This document shows, one piece after another, positions 34,662-42,681 of a stretch of 61,900 nt of DNA. Origin of the DNA: Candidatus Saganbacteria bacterium (lineage in GTDB: Bacteria > Margulisbacteria > WOR-1 > XYC2-FULL-46-14); NCBI GenBank assembly GCA_013202975.1, contig JABMQY010000039.1, forward strand, positions 1 to 61,900, in the 5' to 3' direction. The position numbers and the translations under genes were made by a program. How positions within the stretch are numbered: position 1 is the first letter of the stretch; each line of letters opens with the position of its first letter. Below the pieces are notes generated by a model, which searched no databases, was not told where the DNA came from, and saw only the letters and a program-made list of their open reading frames with translations.

Positions 34662-35662
34662 GTAGATTTGAAGAGCTAAAGGCTATATTAGCACAGGGAA
34701 AATTTTTTAAAATAGTCTGTGGCGCGGGTAATGAGGATGCAGAAGAGGTTAGAAAACTATCTTTAGTCTATACTCTGGCCGGAGCGCTGGGAATAGATGT
34801 TTCTGCCAATGTTGAGATAGTAAAGAGTTCGGTAATTGGGGTTGATCGGGCCCTTGAGCTGGCTCCCAAATTGGGTAAGCAGTTAAAAACCCGGCCATTT
34901 ATCAATGTAAGTATCGGGATGCGCGGTGACCCGCATATAAGAAAAGCAAAGATAGACCCCAACATTTGCTCTCAATGCGGAGTCTGCCTTGATAGATGTA
35001 TTCAAAAGGCAATTTCTCCTGACCATCAGGTGATTATGAAGCGTTGTATTGGTTGTGGCGATTGTTCATCGATTTGTCCTGTTGACGCGGTTTCTTTTTA
35101 TGATAAGAGATGTGAGTTAAGCAAAATTCTTCCTGAGTGCTTAAAGAATGGAGCTGAAACATTTGAATTGCATGCCATAATTCCGGATGATGATTCTGTG
35201 ATGAAGGACTGGATCCTCATGAATGACATTTTAAAAGATAATTATATAAGCATGTGTTTAGACCGCTCGCAATTATCGGATTCTCATCTGATAAGACGGA
35301 TAAAAGAGGCCTCAAAAATTACTGGGGATCGAATGATTGTCCAGGCGGATGGGGTGCCGATGAGCGGTGGAAACAATAGTTATAATACTACACTTCAGGC
35401 AATTGCTATTTCGGATATTGTTAAAAAAAGCAATCTTCCCGTAATGATTCTCGCTTCCGGAGGGACCAATTCTAAAACAGGGGAATTGGCCCGCCTCTGC
35501 GAAGTAAAGGTTCATGGGGTTTCAGTTGGAACCTTTGCCAGAAGATTAGTCGCGGATTTAATAAAAAATGAGGATTTTGAGAGTGATATTAACATGATTA
35601 AACGGGCGGTTTCAATTGCGGAGGGATTAGTAAAAGAAAATCTGGAGGAGATTTGTGGTTAG
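34658..35662 (+). CDS. LdpA-like protein with two 4Fe-4S clusters and a TIM-barrel-like domain
   Basis: This 334-residue protein has two ferredoxin motifs: Cys 104/107/110/114 (CSQCGVCLDRC) and Cys 130/133/136/140 (CIGCGDCSSIC), both followed by the usual Pro or helix. The N-terminal part (KIVCGAGNEDAEEVRKL, INVSIGMRGDPHIRKAKID) and the C-terminal part (VQADGVPMSGG, MILASGGTNSKTGELARLCEV, HGVSVGTFAR) match what I recall of LdpA and DUF561-type proteins of cyanobacteria. Its chemistry is unknown. Its place between two aldolase-linked genes suggests a redox step in keto-acid sugar synthesis. ATGA overlap upstream. Confidence 0.78.
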   Translation: MSRFEELKAILAQGKFFKIVCGAGNEDAEEVRKLSLVYTLAGALGIDVSANVEIVKSSVIGVDRALELAPKLGKQLKTRPFINVSIGMRGDPHIRKAKIDPNICSQCGVCLDRCIQKAISPDHQVIMKRCIGCGDCSSICPVDAVSFYDKRCELSKILPECLKNGAETFELHAIIPDDDSVMKDWILMNDILKDNYISMCLDRSQLSDSHLIRRIKEASKITGDRMIVQADGVPMSGGNNSYNTTLQAIAISDIVKKSNLPVMILASGGTNSKTGELARLCEVKVHGVSVGTFARRLVADLIKNEDFESDINMIKRAVSIAEGLVKENLEEICG

Positions 35663-36410
35663 CATTGGGATAAATGATAAGATCTTAGAAGATATTCAAC
35701 TAGTAATCTTTGATCGTGATGGGACCATGATTGATCTGTATCATTACTGGTCGCAGATGATAAAAATGAGATCAGTTATGATCTGTAATGAGCTTGGGCT
35801 GTCTGATAATCACAAAAATAATCTTATGTCCGTTATGGGGATTGATGTCGAAAAAAAGAAAATCAAACCGGAAGGGCCGGTCGGAATTAAGAAGAGAGAA
35901 GTTGTAATGCAGGCGGCAGTTGACTATCTTCTTTCTATCAAAATGGGCAATAAAAATGATTTTTGTATTAAAGTTTTTAGTGAAGTTGATAAAATCTCTC
36001 AAGATGAAGTTGCTAAGCTTATAAGTCCAATTGAGGGTCTATATCCCCTGCTTGAAGGGTTGAAGAGTTCGGGCTGCAAAATTGCTATTGCTACCACAGA
36101 CCGGACCGGCCGAGCCGAATTATCTGTAAAATTCCTAAAAATCAACGATAAGATCGATTTTGTTATCGGCTCAGATGGGGTTGAATGTTCAAAGCCGGCA
36201 CCGGACATGATTAATTTGATATTAAAGAAGCTTAATATAGACAAAACAAATACGATTATGGTTGGAGATGCGGCATCGGATATCAAAATGGGTATCAATG
36301 CAGGGGTAAAGGCCGGGATTGCGGTCTGTTCTGGAATAACTCCCGAGAAAAAATTGAGTGAACTGACCCCATTGGTTATAAAAGATATTTCTGAGATAAA
36401 AATTTATTAA
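35655..36410 (+). CDS. HAD-superfamily hydrolase (phosphoglycolate phosphatase-like)
   Basis: This 251-residue HAD enzyme has VIFDRDGTMIDL (motif I, DxD with Arg between), IAIATTDRTGRAE (motif II), CSKPAPDMI (motif III Lys) and MVGDAASDIKMG (motif IV). An alpha-helical cap lies between. It likely dephosphorylates a sugar-acid phosphate in this module, in the way KdsC works in Kdo synthesis, but the cap differs from KdsC. The start is GTG 35655, four bases after GGAGGAG, overlapping the previous stop. Confidence 0.85.
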   Translation: MVSIGINDKILEDIQLVIFDRDGTMIDLYHYWSQMIKMRSVMICNELGLSDNHKNNLMSVMGIDVEKKKIKPEGPVGIKKREVVMQAAVDYLLSIKMGNKNDFCIKVFSEVDKISQDEVAKLISPIEGLYPLLEGLKSSGCKIAIATTDRTGRAELSVKFLKINDKIDFVIGSDGVECSKPAPDMINLILKKLNIDKTNTIMVGDAASDIKMGINAGVKAGIAVCSGITPEKKLSELTPLVIKDISEIKIY

Positions 36411-36423
36411 ATAGGAGATGTTT

Positions 36424-37194
36424 ATGGCTAGCAATAATAGATTAAAGGAAAAAATAAAAAATGGAGAGACGGTTCTTGGTACCTGGTGTATATTGCCTTC
36501 GCCATCAGTAATTAATGTGATAGCGGCTGCAAGGTTAGATTTTGTAATAATTGATATGGAGCATGGTCCGATCGGTTTTGAAACTGCAGAAGATATGGTT
36601 CGAGCCGCCCAATCAGAGGATTGTTCTGCCATAGTTCGAGTCCCCAAAAATGATGAGTCGGATATACTGCGTGCTCTGGATATTGGGGCGGATGGTATTG
36701 TAATTCCGCATATAGAAAAAGTTGAAGATCGAAAACGGGCCATCAAAAGTATTAAGTATTTTCCCATTGGAGAGAGAGGCTTTTCTCCGTTTACACGAGC
36801 AGGGAGTTATGATCCGGCCGATCCAGCAGTTCATACAAAGAGGGAAAACGAAAAGACCATGACGGTTTTGATTATTGAAGGGGTGGAAGGTGTAAAAAAT
36901 CTTGATAGCATAATTGACGATCAAAATATTGATGTGGTTTATTTTGGTTTGTGCGATCTATCCCAGGCTATTGGTGTTCCGGGAAAATTGGATGATCCCA
37001 AGCTAAAGGAGTATGTCTCTGCTTGTGTAAAAAAAGTAAAAGACAAAAACATGGCTGTTGGGGCATTTACCGACAGACCCGAAATGCTCAAGTGGTTCAA
37101 AGAGATTGGGATTCAATTTATTACCTATTCATTGGATACTACGGAATTATGCAGAAGTTTTAAACATTTCATTAAAGATTTTAATGATTATTAG
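36424..37194 (+). CDS. HpcH/HpaI-family class II pyruvate aldolase
   Basis: This 256-residue member of the HpcH/HpaI family makes or cleaves 2-keto-3-deoxy (or 4-hydroxy-2-keto) acids from pyruvate and an aldehyde. It shows LGTWCILPSPSVINVI, DFVIIDMEHGPIGFE (48 onward), IVRVPKNDESDI, GADGIVIPHIE and ERGFSPFTRAG. I choose ATG 36424, six bases after AGGAG; the ATG at 36418 abuts that site. It is followed by a KdsB-like CMP-transferase, so an aldol-made ulosonic acid is the natural reading. Confidence 0.9.
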   Translation: MASNNRLKEKIKNGETVLGTWCILPSPSVINVIAAARLDFVIIDMEHGPIGFETAEDMVRAAQSEDCSAIVRVPKNDESDILRALDIGADGIVIPHIEKVEDRKRAIKSIKYFPIGERGFSPFTRAGSYDPADPAVHTKRENEKTMTVLIIEGVEGVKNLDSIIDDQNIDVVYFGLCDLSQAIGVPGKLDDPKLKEYVSACVKKVKDKNMAVGAFTDRPEMLKWFKEIGIQFITYSLDTTELCRSFKHFIKDFNDY

Positions 37195-37203
37195 GAGTTA
37201 ATG

Positions 37204-37944
37204 ATGGTGAAGATAGTTGGAATGGTGCCGGCACGCATTGAGTCAAGCCGTTTGCCCAGGAAAGCCCTGATTGAGATTGAGGGGATTCCGATGGTGATCC
37301 ATACCTGCAAGCGCTCTAAGCTGGCCAAAAGCTTAGAGGAGGTCTATTTGGTTACTGATAGTGAAGAGATACGAAGGGCAGGAGAGAAATATGGGATAAA
37401 GGTTATTATGACGGGCTGTCAGCATAAGTCTGGTTCGGATCGAATAGCCGAAGCTTGTCAGACGATTGAATCTGATATAGTGGTCAATATTCAGGGCGAT
37501 GAGCCGTTGGTTGATCCGAATCACATTGATGCAATTGTAAAACCTTTAATAGCCGATGCAACATTAAAAATTGCGGTTGGGGTTACAAAATATAATAAGA
37601 AAAATCGTCCTTCCGATATAAAAGCAGTATTGGATCTTGCTGGAAATATTATGTATTGTTCTCGAACAGATTTGCCATCTGATGCTAGAAAACCGGTTTC
37701 AGAACTATTAAAAATGTGTTTTATTGTTCCGTTTAGAAAGGATTTTATTCTTCAGTATGCTTCCTGGAACCCAACCCCTCTGGAAGGTATTGAATACAAT
37801 GAATATTTGCGGGTTTTGGAGCATGGTGTGAAAATGCGAGCGGTAGAAATTAATGATGCAAAAATCAGTGTTGATACGCCGGAAGATTTGGAGATAGTAA
37901 GAGATATTATGCAAAAGGATAAAATAAGGCATTTATATGGATAA
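37204..37944 (+). CDS. kdsB: CMP-Kdo synthetase-like cytidylyltransferase (KdsB family)
   Basis: This 246-residue protein is very like KdsB: VGMVPARIESSRLPRKALIEIEG, CQHKSGSDRIAEAC, DIVVNIQGDEPLVDP and ISVDTPEDLEIV. KdsB activates Kdo or related ulosonic acids with CTP. Typical partners KdsA, KdsD and KdsC are absent in the window, and its direct neighbours are an HpcH/HpaI aldolase and a HAD phosphatase. It may therefore use an aldolase-derived sugar acid in place of Kdo. The start is ATG 37204, six bases after AGGAG (the ATG at 37201 is closer). It overlaps the next gene by eight bases. Confidence 0.86.
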   Translation: MVKIVGMVPARIESSRLPRKALIEIEGIPMVIHTCKRSKLAKSLEEVYLVTDSEEIRRAGEKYGIKVIMTGCQHKSGSDRIAEACQTIESDIVVNIQGDEPLVDPNHIDAIVKPLIADATLKIAVGVTKYNKKNRPSDIKAVLDLAGNIMYCSRTDLPSDARKPVSELLKMCFIVPFRKDFILQYASWNPTPLEGIEYNEYLRVLEHGVKMRAVEINDAKISVDTPEDLEIVRDIMQKDKIRHLYG

Positions 37945-39781
37945 ACTTTGTAAAAGAAGACTGATCTTAATTTCAGACAGAAAAGATTTTCCAAAAACAG
38001 AGTCCAGGGAAGATTGTTTTTGGGTTTTTCTTGGCCGCAAGTATGATCGTTTAAATGAATTAAAAAAGACTGCGCCTAAAGGATTTCAATTCATTGATAT
38101 TGGAGACCTGATCTACGATGAGTCTTATAAGCTTAGACGACCTTACCTTGATTACATCGGTTCACTTAGTTCCCGGTTTTCTTCTCTATCCTGGTGGGTT
38201 TCCCGGATTTCCGAAAAAAATGTAATGGTAAGTCCTGTTTTTCTGTATTTGTGTTATCTAAAGATAATTGTGAAGCTGGCCAATGAAGAGTTAAGAGGCA
38301 GAGATCTTTGTGTTTTTTCTGAGAGCCCGGAACTTTTGAATACAATTGCTAAATTGCCGGTTTTTTCAAATTATTCTCTCAAAAAGTCTTTTCGCTCCAA
38401 TTTGATGAATGAATATCTTTTTTGTCTTATTAGGTTGTCTTATTTTATTGCCCAAAGTTTTTGCCGGAAGATATTGGCCATTAGCTCTCGTCTTTACATC
38501 AGAAAGACCACAATAAATAAAAAATCTTCTCTGGTAGTTATGCGAACATGGGTTAATGATAAAAACTTAGGAGAGAACGGGGTTTTCAATGATTCCTATT
38601 TTGTAAATCTCTATGATTATTTAAAAATAAAAAGCGGCCTCAATGTAGCAATTATCCCGATTTTGTATAATATCGAGCGACCTTTAAAGCAGGTCTTTCG
38701 CTGGTTTAGGGAATCAAGCTCTTTTTTTATTATTCCGGAGGATTTTTATCATTTTAGTGATTATATAAAAAGTATTTACATTTCTTTTAGATCTTCCCTG
38801 TTTTTTAGGGATTCTTTTGATTTTATGGGGTTGGATCTAAGTCTAATATTCAGAGAGGAGGCCAGGAAGACCTTGTTTGAGCCGGGTGCCTTACAGGTTA
38901 TTATGCATTATTTTTTAATAAAGAGGCTTAAGGCAAAAGACCTTAAGATAGAGAATTTTATTTTTACTTTTGAAAACATGTTCCCCGAAAAACCTTTGAT
39001 CCTGGGGATTGAAAGATTTTATCCTGGAGCCCAAAAGATAGGTTTTCAGCATAGTGTTTTATTTCCCTTATTATTGAGTTTGTATGTTTCAAATAATGAG
39101 CTTGGATTTATCCCAATGCCTGATAAGATCATTTGTTCAGGAAAGTTTTCTATGAATAAGATGATAGAGGAGGGATATCCATCAACTGTCATGACTCTTG
39201 GTCCGGCTCTTCGTTTTCAGCATCTTTTGGGTTCAAGTAAAAATGACAATGAAGAAGCTAATTTAGTTAAAGTTGTCTTAATTGCTTTACCCCTTTCGCC
39301 AAGTGGGGTCGAAGATGTGCTTTTTAAGGCCTGGCAGGCGCTTTTGGGTTTTGCCGATATTAAGATTAAATTGAAAGCCCATCCCATGATGTCTAAATCT
39401 GAGCTTTCATCTGTTTTTAATAAGCTTAATATTGTTGAAAATAAGGTCGAATCTGTCCGTGGTCCTATGAAAGATATTCTTCCAAAGATCGATCTTATGA
39501 TTGCTGCTGCCTCGGGAGCGGTTTTGGATGCAATTGCTTATGGAGTTCCGGTAATTAGGGTGAGGCAGGATCTTGATCTGAATCTTGATCCTATGGATTG
39601 GTTTCCTAGAACTGAATTGCAATTTGTTGCGAGAACAGCTCAGGAATTAAAAAATGAAATAAGACGAGCCCTATCTTTGGACCGGTCACAACTAAAGCAA
39701 TTGAAGGTAGAGGGAAAGAGTCTGATTGAGCAGTGTTTTTCTCCTGTAGAGGAGAAGGTGATGGCTGTTTTTATGGGGTAA
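37937..39781 (+). CDS. Surface carbohydrate biosynthesis protein, LIC13510-like (TIGR04326-type), GT-B-like
   Basis: This 614-residue protein resembles the Leptospira O-antigen-region family I know as LIC13510/TIGR04326; this was judged by eye. Features are a central aromatic, membrane-near helix (about 150-175), then FTFENMFPEKPLILGIERF, KIGFQHSVLFPL (Gln-His), DKIICSGKFSMNKMIEEGYP, IKLKAHPMMS and LMIAAASGAVLDAIAYGVPVIRV. The order of these elements is that of GT-B transferases using CMP- or CDP-linked donors. It follows the kdsB-like gene directly, so it may transfer the CMP-activated sugar that module makes. Confidence 0.72.
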   Translation: MDKLCKRRLILISDRKDFPKTESREDCFWVFLGRKYDRLNELKKTAPKGFQFIDIGDLIYDESYKLRRPYLDYIGSLSSRFSSLSWWVSRISEKNVMVSPVFLYLCYLKIIVKLANEELRGRDLCVFSESPELLNTIAKLPVFSNYSLKKSFRSNLMNEYLFCLIRLSYFIAQSFCRKILAISSRLYIRKTTINKKSSLVVMRTWVNDKNLGENGVFNDSYFVNLYDYLKIKSGLNVAIIPILYNIERPLKQVFRWFRESSSFFIIPEDFYHFSDYIKSIYISFRSSLFFRDSFDFMGLDLSLIFREEARKTLFEPGALQVIMHYFLIKRLKAKDLKIENFIFTFENMFPEKPLILGIERFYPGAQKIGFQHSVLFPLLLSLYVSNNELGFIPMPDKIICSGKFSMNKMIEEGYPSTVMTLGPALRFQHLLGSSKNDNEEANLVKVVLIALPLSPSGVEDVLFKAWQALLGFADIKIKLKAHPMMSKSELSSVFNKLNIVENKVESVRGPMKDILPKIDLMIAAASGAVLDAIAYGVPVIRVRQDLDLNLDPMDWFPRTELQFVARTAQELKNEIRRALSLDRSQLKQLKVEGKSLIEQCFSPVEEKVMAVFMG

Positions 39782-39786
39782 TTTTA

Positions 39787-40713
39787 ATGAAATTTTCAGT
39801 AGTAATTCCTTTATATAATGGGGCTAAGACAATAGAAAAAACACTTGATTCCGTTTTGGCCCAAAGTTATAAAAATTATGAGGTTATCTTAGTCAACGAT
39901 GATTCTCCTGATAATGTTTCTGATGTGGTTAAAAAGTATATTTTGAAACATCCCAATACTAAGTTTGTTTATATTGAACAAAAAAACAAGGGATTGGGGG
40001 GAGCGCGGAATACAGCTATAAAAGATGCTTCCGGAGAGATAATCGCTATTTTAGACCAGGATGATATCTGGTATCCAGAAAAACTCGAAAAAGTTGCAAA
40101 AATCTATAAGGAGAAACCAAAGGTGTCTGTGATAAGCCATGCTCTTAATGTACGAAAAAGCGGCAAAATTATTAGGTCTCTTCATGATGGGCCTAAAGCG
40201 GCTGATATGTATCGGGCATTGTTGTTCGGTGGCAACCGGCTTTCTACTCCTGCTGTTTGTTTTCGAAAAGAGATAATCGATTCAATCGGCTATTTTTCTG
40301 AGGATAAGAATAATTGTTACCTAGTGGAGGATTATGACCTATGGCTTAGGATAGCCCGGGCAGGCTATAAATTTGAGTTTTTGCCGGATATTTTAGGGGA
40401 ATATACATTACACGCCGAGAATTTTGGGGCATCCAGTTTTAAGCGGCTTTATTTGAGCGAAATTAGTGTAATGGATAAAAACTATCGTTTATTAAAGAAA
40501 AAAAACGTACTGGATTGGTATCTGCTGCGCCGCCACAGGGCAAAGGTCTTTTATATGATTGCGGTTAAATATTTTTCACAGCTGCACGATAATTGGATGA
40601 GCATGATCTATTTATTAAAGGCTTTTTTAAGTGATCCTTTCTTTTACTTTTACTTTTTAAGTATTGCTATTAGACGAGGGATGAATGTTTTTAACAGAAA
40701 AGGAGATTTCTAA
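39787..40713 (+). CDS. Glycosyltransferase family 2
   Basis: This 308-residue GT-A enzyme contains SVVIPLYNGAKTIEKTL (3-19), SYKNYEVILVNDDSPDN, KGLGGARNTAIKDASGE and ILDQDDIWYPEKL (DXD-type metal motif). It ends with GW/LVEDYDLWLRIARAGYK, the usual acceptor-side motif. It has no membrane segment in the core, although the aromatic C-terminus may touch the membrane. The start is ATG 39787, five bases after the previous stop; the track's start lies within the preceding gene. The donor is unknown. Confidence 0.9.
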   Translation: MKFSVVIPLYNGAKTIEKTLDSVLAQSYKNYEVILVNDDSPDNVSDVVKKYILKHPNTKFVYIEQKNKGLGGARNTAIKDASGEIIAILDQDDIWYPEKLEKVAKIYKEKPKVSVISHALNVRKSGKIIRSLHDGPKAADMYRALLFGGNRLSTPAVCFRKEIIDSIGYFSEDKNNCYLVEDYDLWLRIARAGYKFEFLPDILGEYTLHAENFGASSFKRLYLSEISVMDKNYRLLKKKNVLDWYLLRRHRAKVFYMIAVKYFSQLHDNWMSMIYLLKAFLSDPFFYFYFLSIAIRRGMNVFNRKGDF

Positions 40714-41558
40714 TGATTTTAGTAACCGGGGCAAATGGAATGGTCGGCTCATATGTGAAAGGTGTTTTTGTAGAAGAGCGGTTAGCGTTAACAGATATTC
40801 CGGAGATGGATGTGTGCAGAAAGGATTTGGTTTTTTCATTAGCGGAGAAATATAAGCCTGATATGATATTGCACCTTGCAGCGGAGACGAATGTTGACAG
40901 GTGTGAAAAGGAGATTGACCATGCCTACAGAACAAATGCCTTGGGGGTGCAAAATGTGGCTTTAGCCTGTCAGCATTTGGGGGCAGAAATGGTCTATATA
41001 AGTACCGGAGGGGTATTTGACGGCAAGGCCGGTCAGGTTCATACGGAATTTGACTTACCGAACCCCTTAAATGTTTACAGTAAGGCAAAGTATGAAGGAG
41101 AGAGGCTTGTCGCAGCGCTTTTGAATAAATATTATATCTTTCGGGCCGGCTGGATGATTGGCGGCGGACCGGCTAAAGATAAGAAGTTTGTGGGAAAGAT
41201 TATTGAATTATGTAAAAATCGAAAGGAGATAGAAGTTGTTAGTGATAAATTTGGCAGCCCGACTTTTGCACAGGATTTTGTAAAATCCATAAAAAAGATT
41301 GTTCATACGAAAAATTATGGTTTATATCATCTGGTAAATACCGGGGTATGTAACCGTTATGAAATTGCCCAAGAAATCGTTAAACTGCTCAAGGTTGATG
41401 TGAAAATCAAACCGGTCTCCTCTGATCGGTTTCCTCTGCCGGCTCCTCGATCGGCATCTGAAGCAATGAGGAATTACAAGCTTGATTTATTGGGAATTAA
41501 TCCTATGCCCGAGTGGAGGCAGGCCCTTTCTGCCTACCTTAAGGAATGGCAGAAATAA
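40713..41558 (+). CDS. dTDP-4-dehydrorhamnose reductase-like protein (RmlD/SDR)
   Basis: The 281-residue protein follows RmlD in order: ILVTGANGMVGSYV, ALTDIPEMDV, ILHLAAETNVDRCEKE (a near-exact family segment), YISTGGVFDGK, YSKAKYEGER (catalytic Tyr and Lys), FRAGWMIGGG, SDKFGSPTFAQDF and GLYHLVNTG. It would reduce a 4-keto-deoxysugar nucleotide to make L-rhamnose or a similar sugar. RmlA, RmlB and a full RmlC are not in the window. It overlaps the previous gene by one base (TAATG). Confidence 0.88.
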   Translation: MILVTGANGMVGSYVKGVFVEERLALTDIPEMDVCRKDLVFSLAEKYKPDMILHLAAETNVDRCEKEIDHAYRTNALGVQNVALACQHLGAEMVYISTGGVFDGKAGQVHTEFDLPNPLNVYSKAKYEGERLVAALLNKYYIFRAGWMIGGGPAKDKKFVGKIIELCKNRKEIEVVSDKFGSPTFAQDFVKSIKKIVHTKNYGLYHLVNTGVCNRYEIAQEIVKLLKVDVKIKPVSSDRFPLPAPRSASEAMRNYKLDLLGINPMPEWRQALSAYLKEWQK

Positions 41559-41574
41559 TAATCCCATTATTTTT

Positions 41575-42663
41575 ATGAAAAAGAAAAAAAGAATTCTTAT
41601 CTTTGATTATGCCAATAGTTATGGCGGGATTAATACTTATTTAGAGAATTTAATTCCGGGATTTTTGAACGAATTTGATGTTGTTTTGGTCTCTGCTAAA
41701 AAACAGGAGGTATTTGAGCAATTAAAGGAAAAATATTCGCTGCCATATTATATTATCCCGATAAAAAAGTGGCAATTTTGTTTTGGTGTGTTCCAATATG
41801 TTTTTCTGCTGATTAAGGAGAAAATTGATGTGATTCTTGCCTCAGAATTGACCGGAAGTGTTTTGATCCGTTATTTGAAATTATTTTTACCGTGGATTAA
41901 ATTTATATGTGTAATCCATGCAAATGCCCGGGAATACACTCAGCATTCAAGAATATTTCTTAAAACTATTTCAATCTTAAATAAGATTTCTTATCTTTTA
42001 GTAGATAAATATGTTTGTGTTTCCAATTATTTAGTCAATGAATACCTTTCTCTTGAGGGAATTCCGAGATCACGCATTGCAATGATTTATAATGGCTTGA
42101 AATTAACTGATAGCCCTTCTTTTCCTAAAACCCGGCAAAAACCTTGGAAAATTGCCTACATTGGAAGACTTTCTCATGAAAAGGGATTTGATATCTTTCT
42201 TCAAGTTGTAAAAAGGTTTATTCCCGAAATAAATGACTACCAGTTTCATATTTTTGGAAATGGCAAATATTTGCTTGATCAAGCGAAGTTAGTTGAGAAT
42301 GGATTCCCTGGGTTAATTAAAAATCATGGTTTTGTGAGTAATTTGTATGATCATTTAAAAAAAATCGATTGTGTCATTGTGCCTTCAAGGACAGAGGGCT
42401 GTCCTTATAATGTGTTGGAGGCTTTCTCTTATGAAATTCCTGTAATCTCCTTTGATGTCGGAGGATTACCAGAATTAATAAAGAACAATGAAACAGGAAT
42501 ACTCTGTAAATTTGGTGATATTGATGCTATGGTTTTTGGGATCAAAAAAACAAAGAATGCTGATTTTAGGGATTATTTAGTTAGAAATGCCAGTGAATTT
42601 ATGAAACGTTTTTCTGTTGAAATAATGCGAAAAAAGTATGTTGATTTAATCAAGAGCCTGTAA
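41575..42663 (+). CDS. Glycosyltransferase family 4
   Basis: This 362-residue GT-B enzyme has the N-terminal GGINTYLENLIPGF, VSNYLVNEYLSLEGIP, the domain link KIAYIGRLSHEKGFDIFL, and the C-terminal E-x7-E motif in VPSRTEGCPYNVLEAFSYEIPVISF. Retaining GT4 enzymes of this form add sugars such as GlcNAc, rhamnose or mannose on the cytoplasmic side. The start is ATG 41575, which begins the lysine-rich strand MKKKKRILIFDY. The track's 93-base extension is inside rmlD-like DNA. Confidence 0.9.
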   Translation: MKKKKRILIFDYANSYGGINTYLENLIPGFLNEFDVVLVSAKKQEVFEQLKEKYSLPYYIIPIKKWQFCFGVFQYVFLLIKEKIDVILASELTGSVLIRYLKLFLPWIKFICVIHANAREYTQHSRIFLKTISILNKISYLLVDKYVCVSNYLVNEYLSLEGIPRSRIAMIYNGLKLTDSPSFPKTRQKPWKIAYIGRLSHEKGFDIFLQVVKRFIPEINDYQFHIFGNGKYLLDQAKLVENGFPGLIKNHGFVSNLYDHLKKIDCVIVPSRTEGCPYNVLEAFSYEIPVISFDVGGLPELIKNNETGILCKFGDIDAMVFGIKKTKNADFRDYLVRNASEFMKRFSVEIMRKKYVDLIKSL

Positions 42664-42681
42664 ATGTATTAGGAGTTGTTT

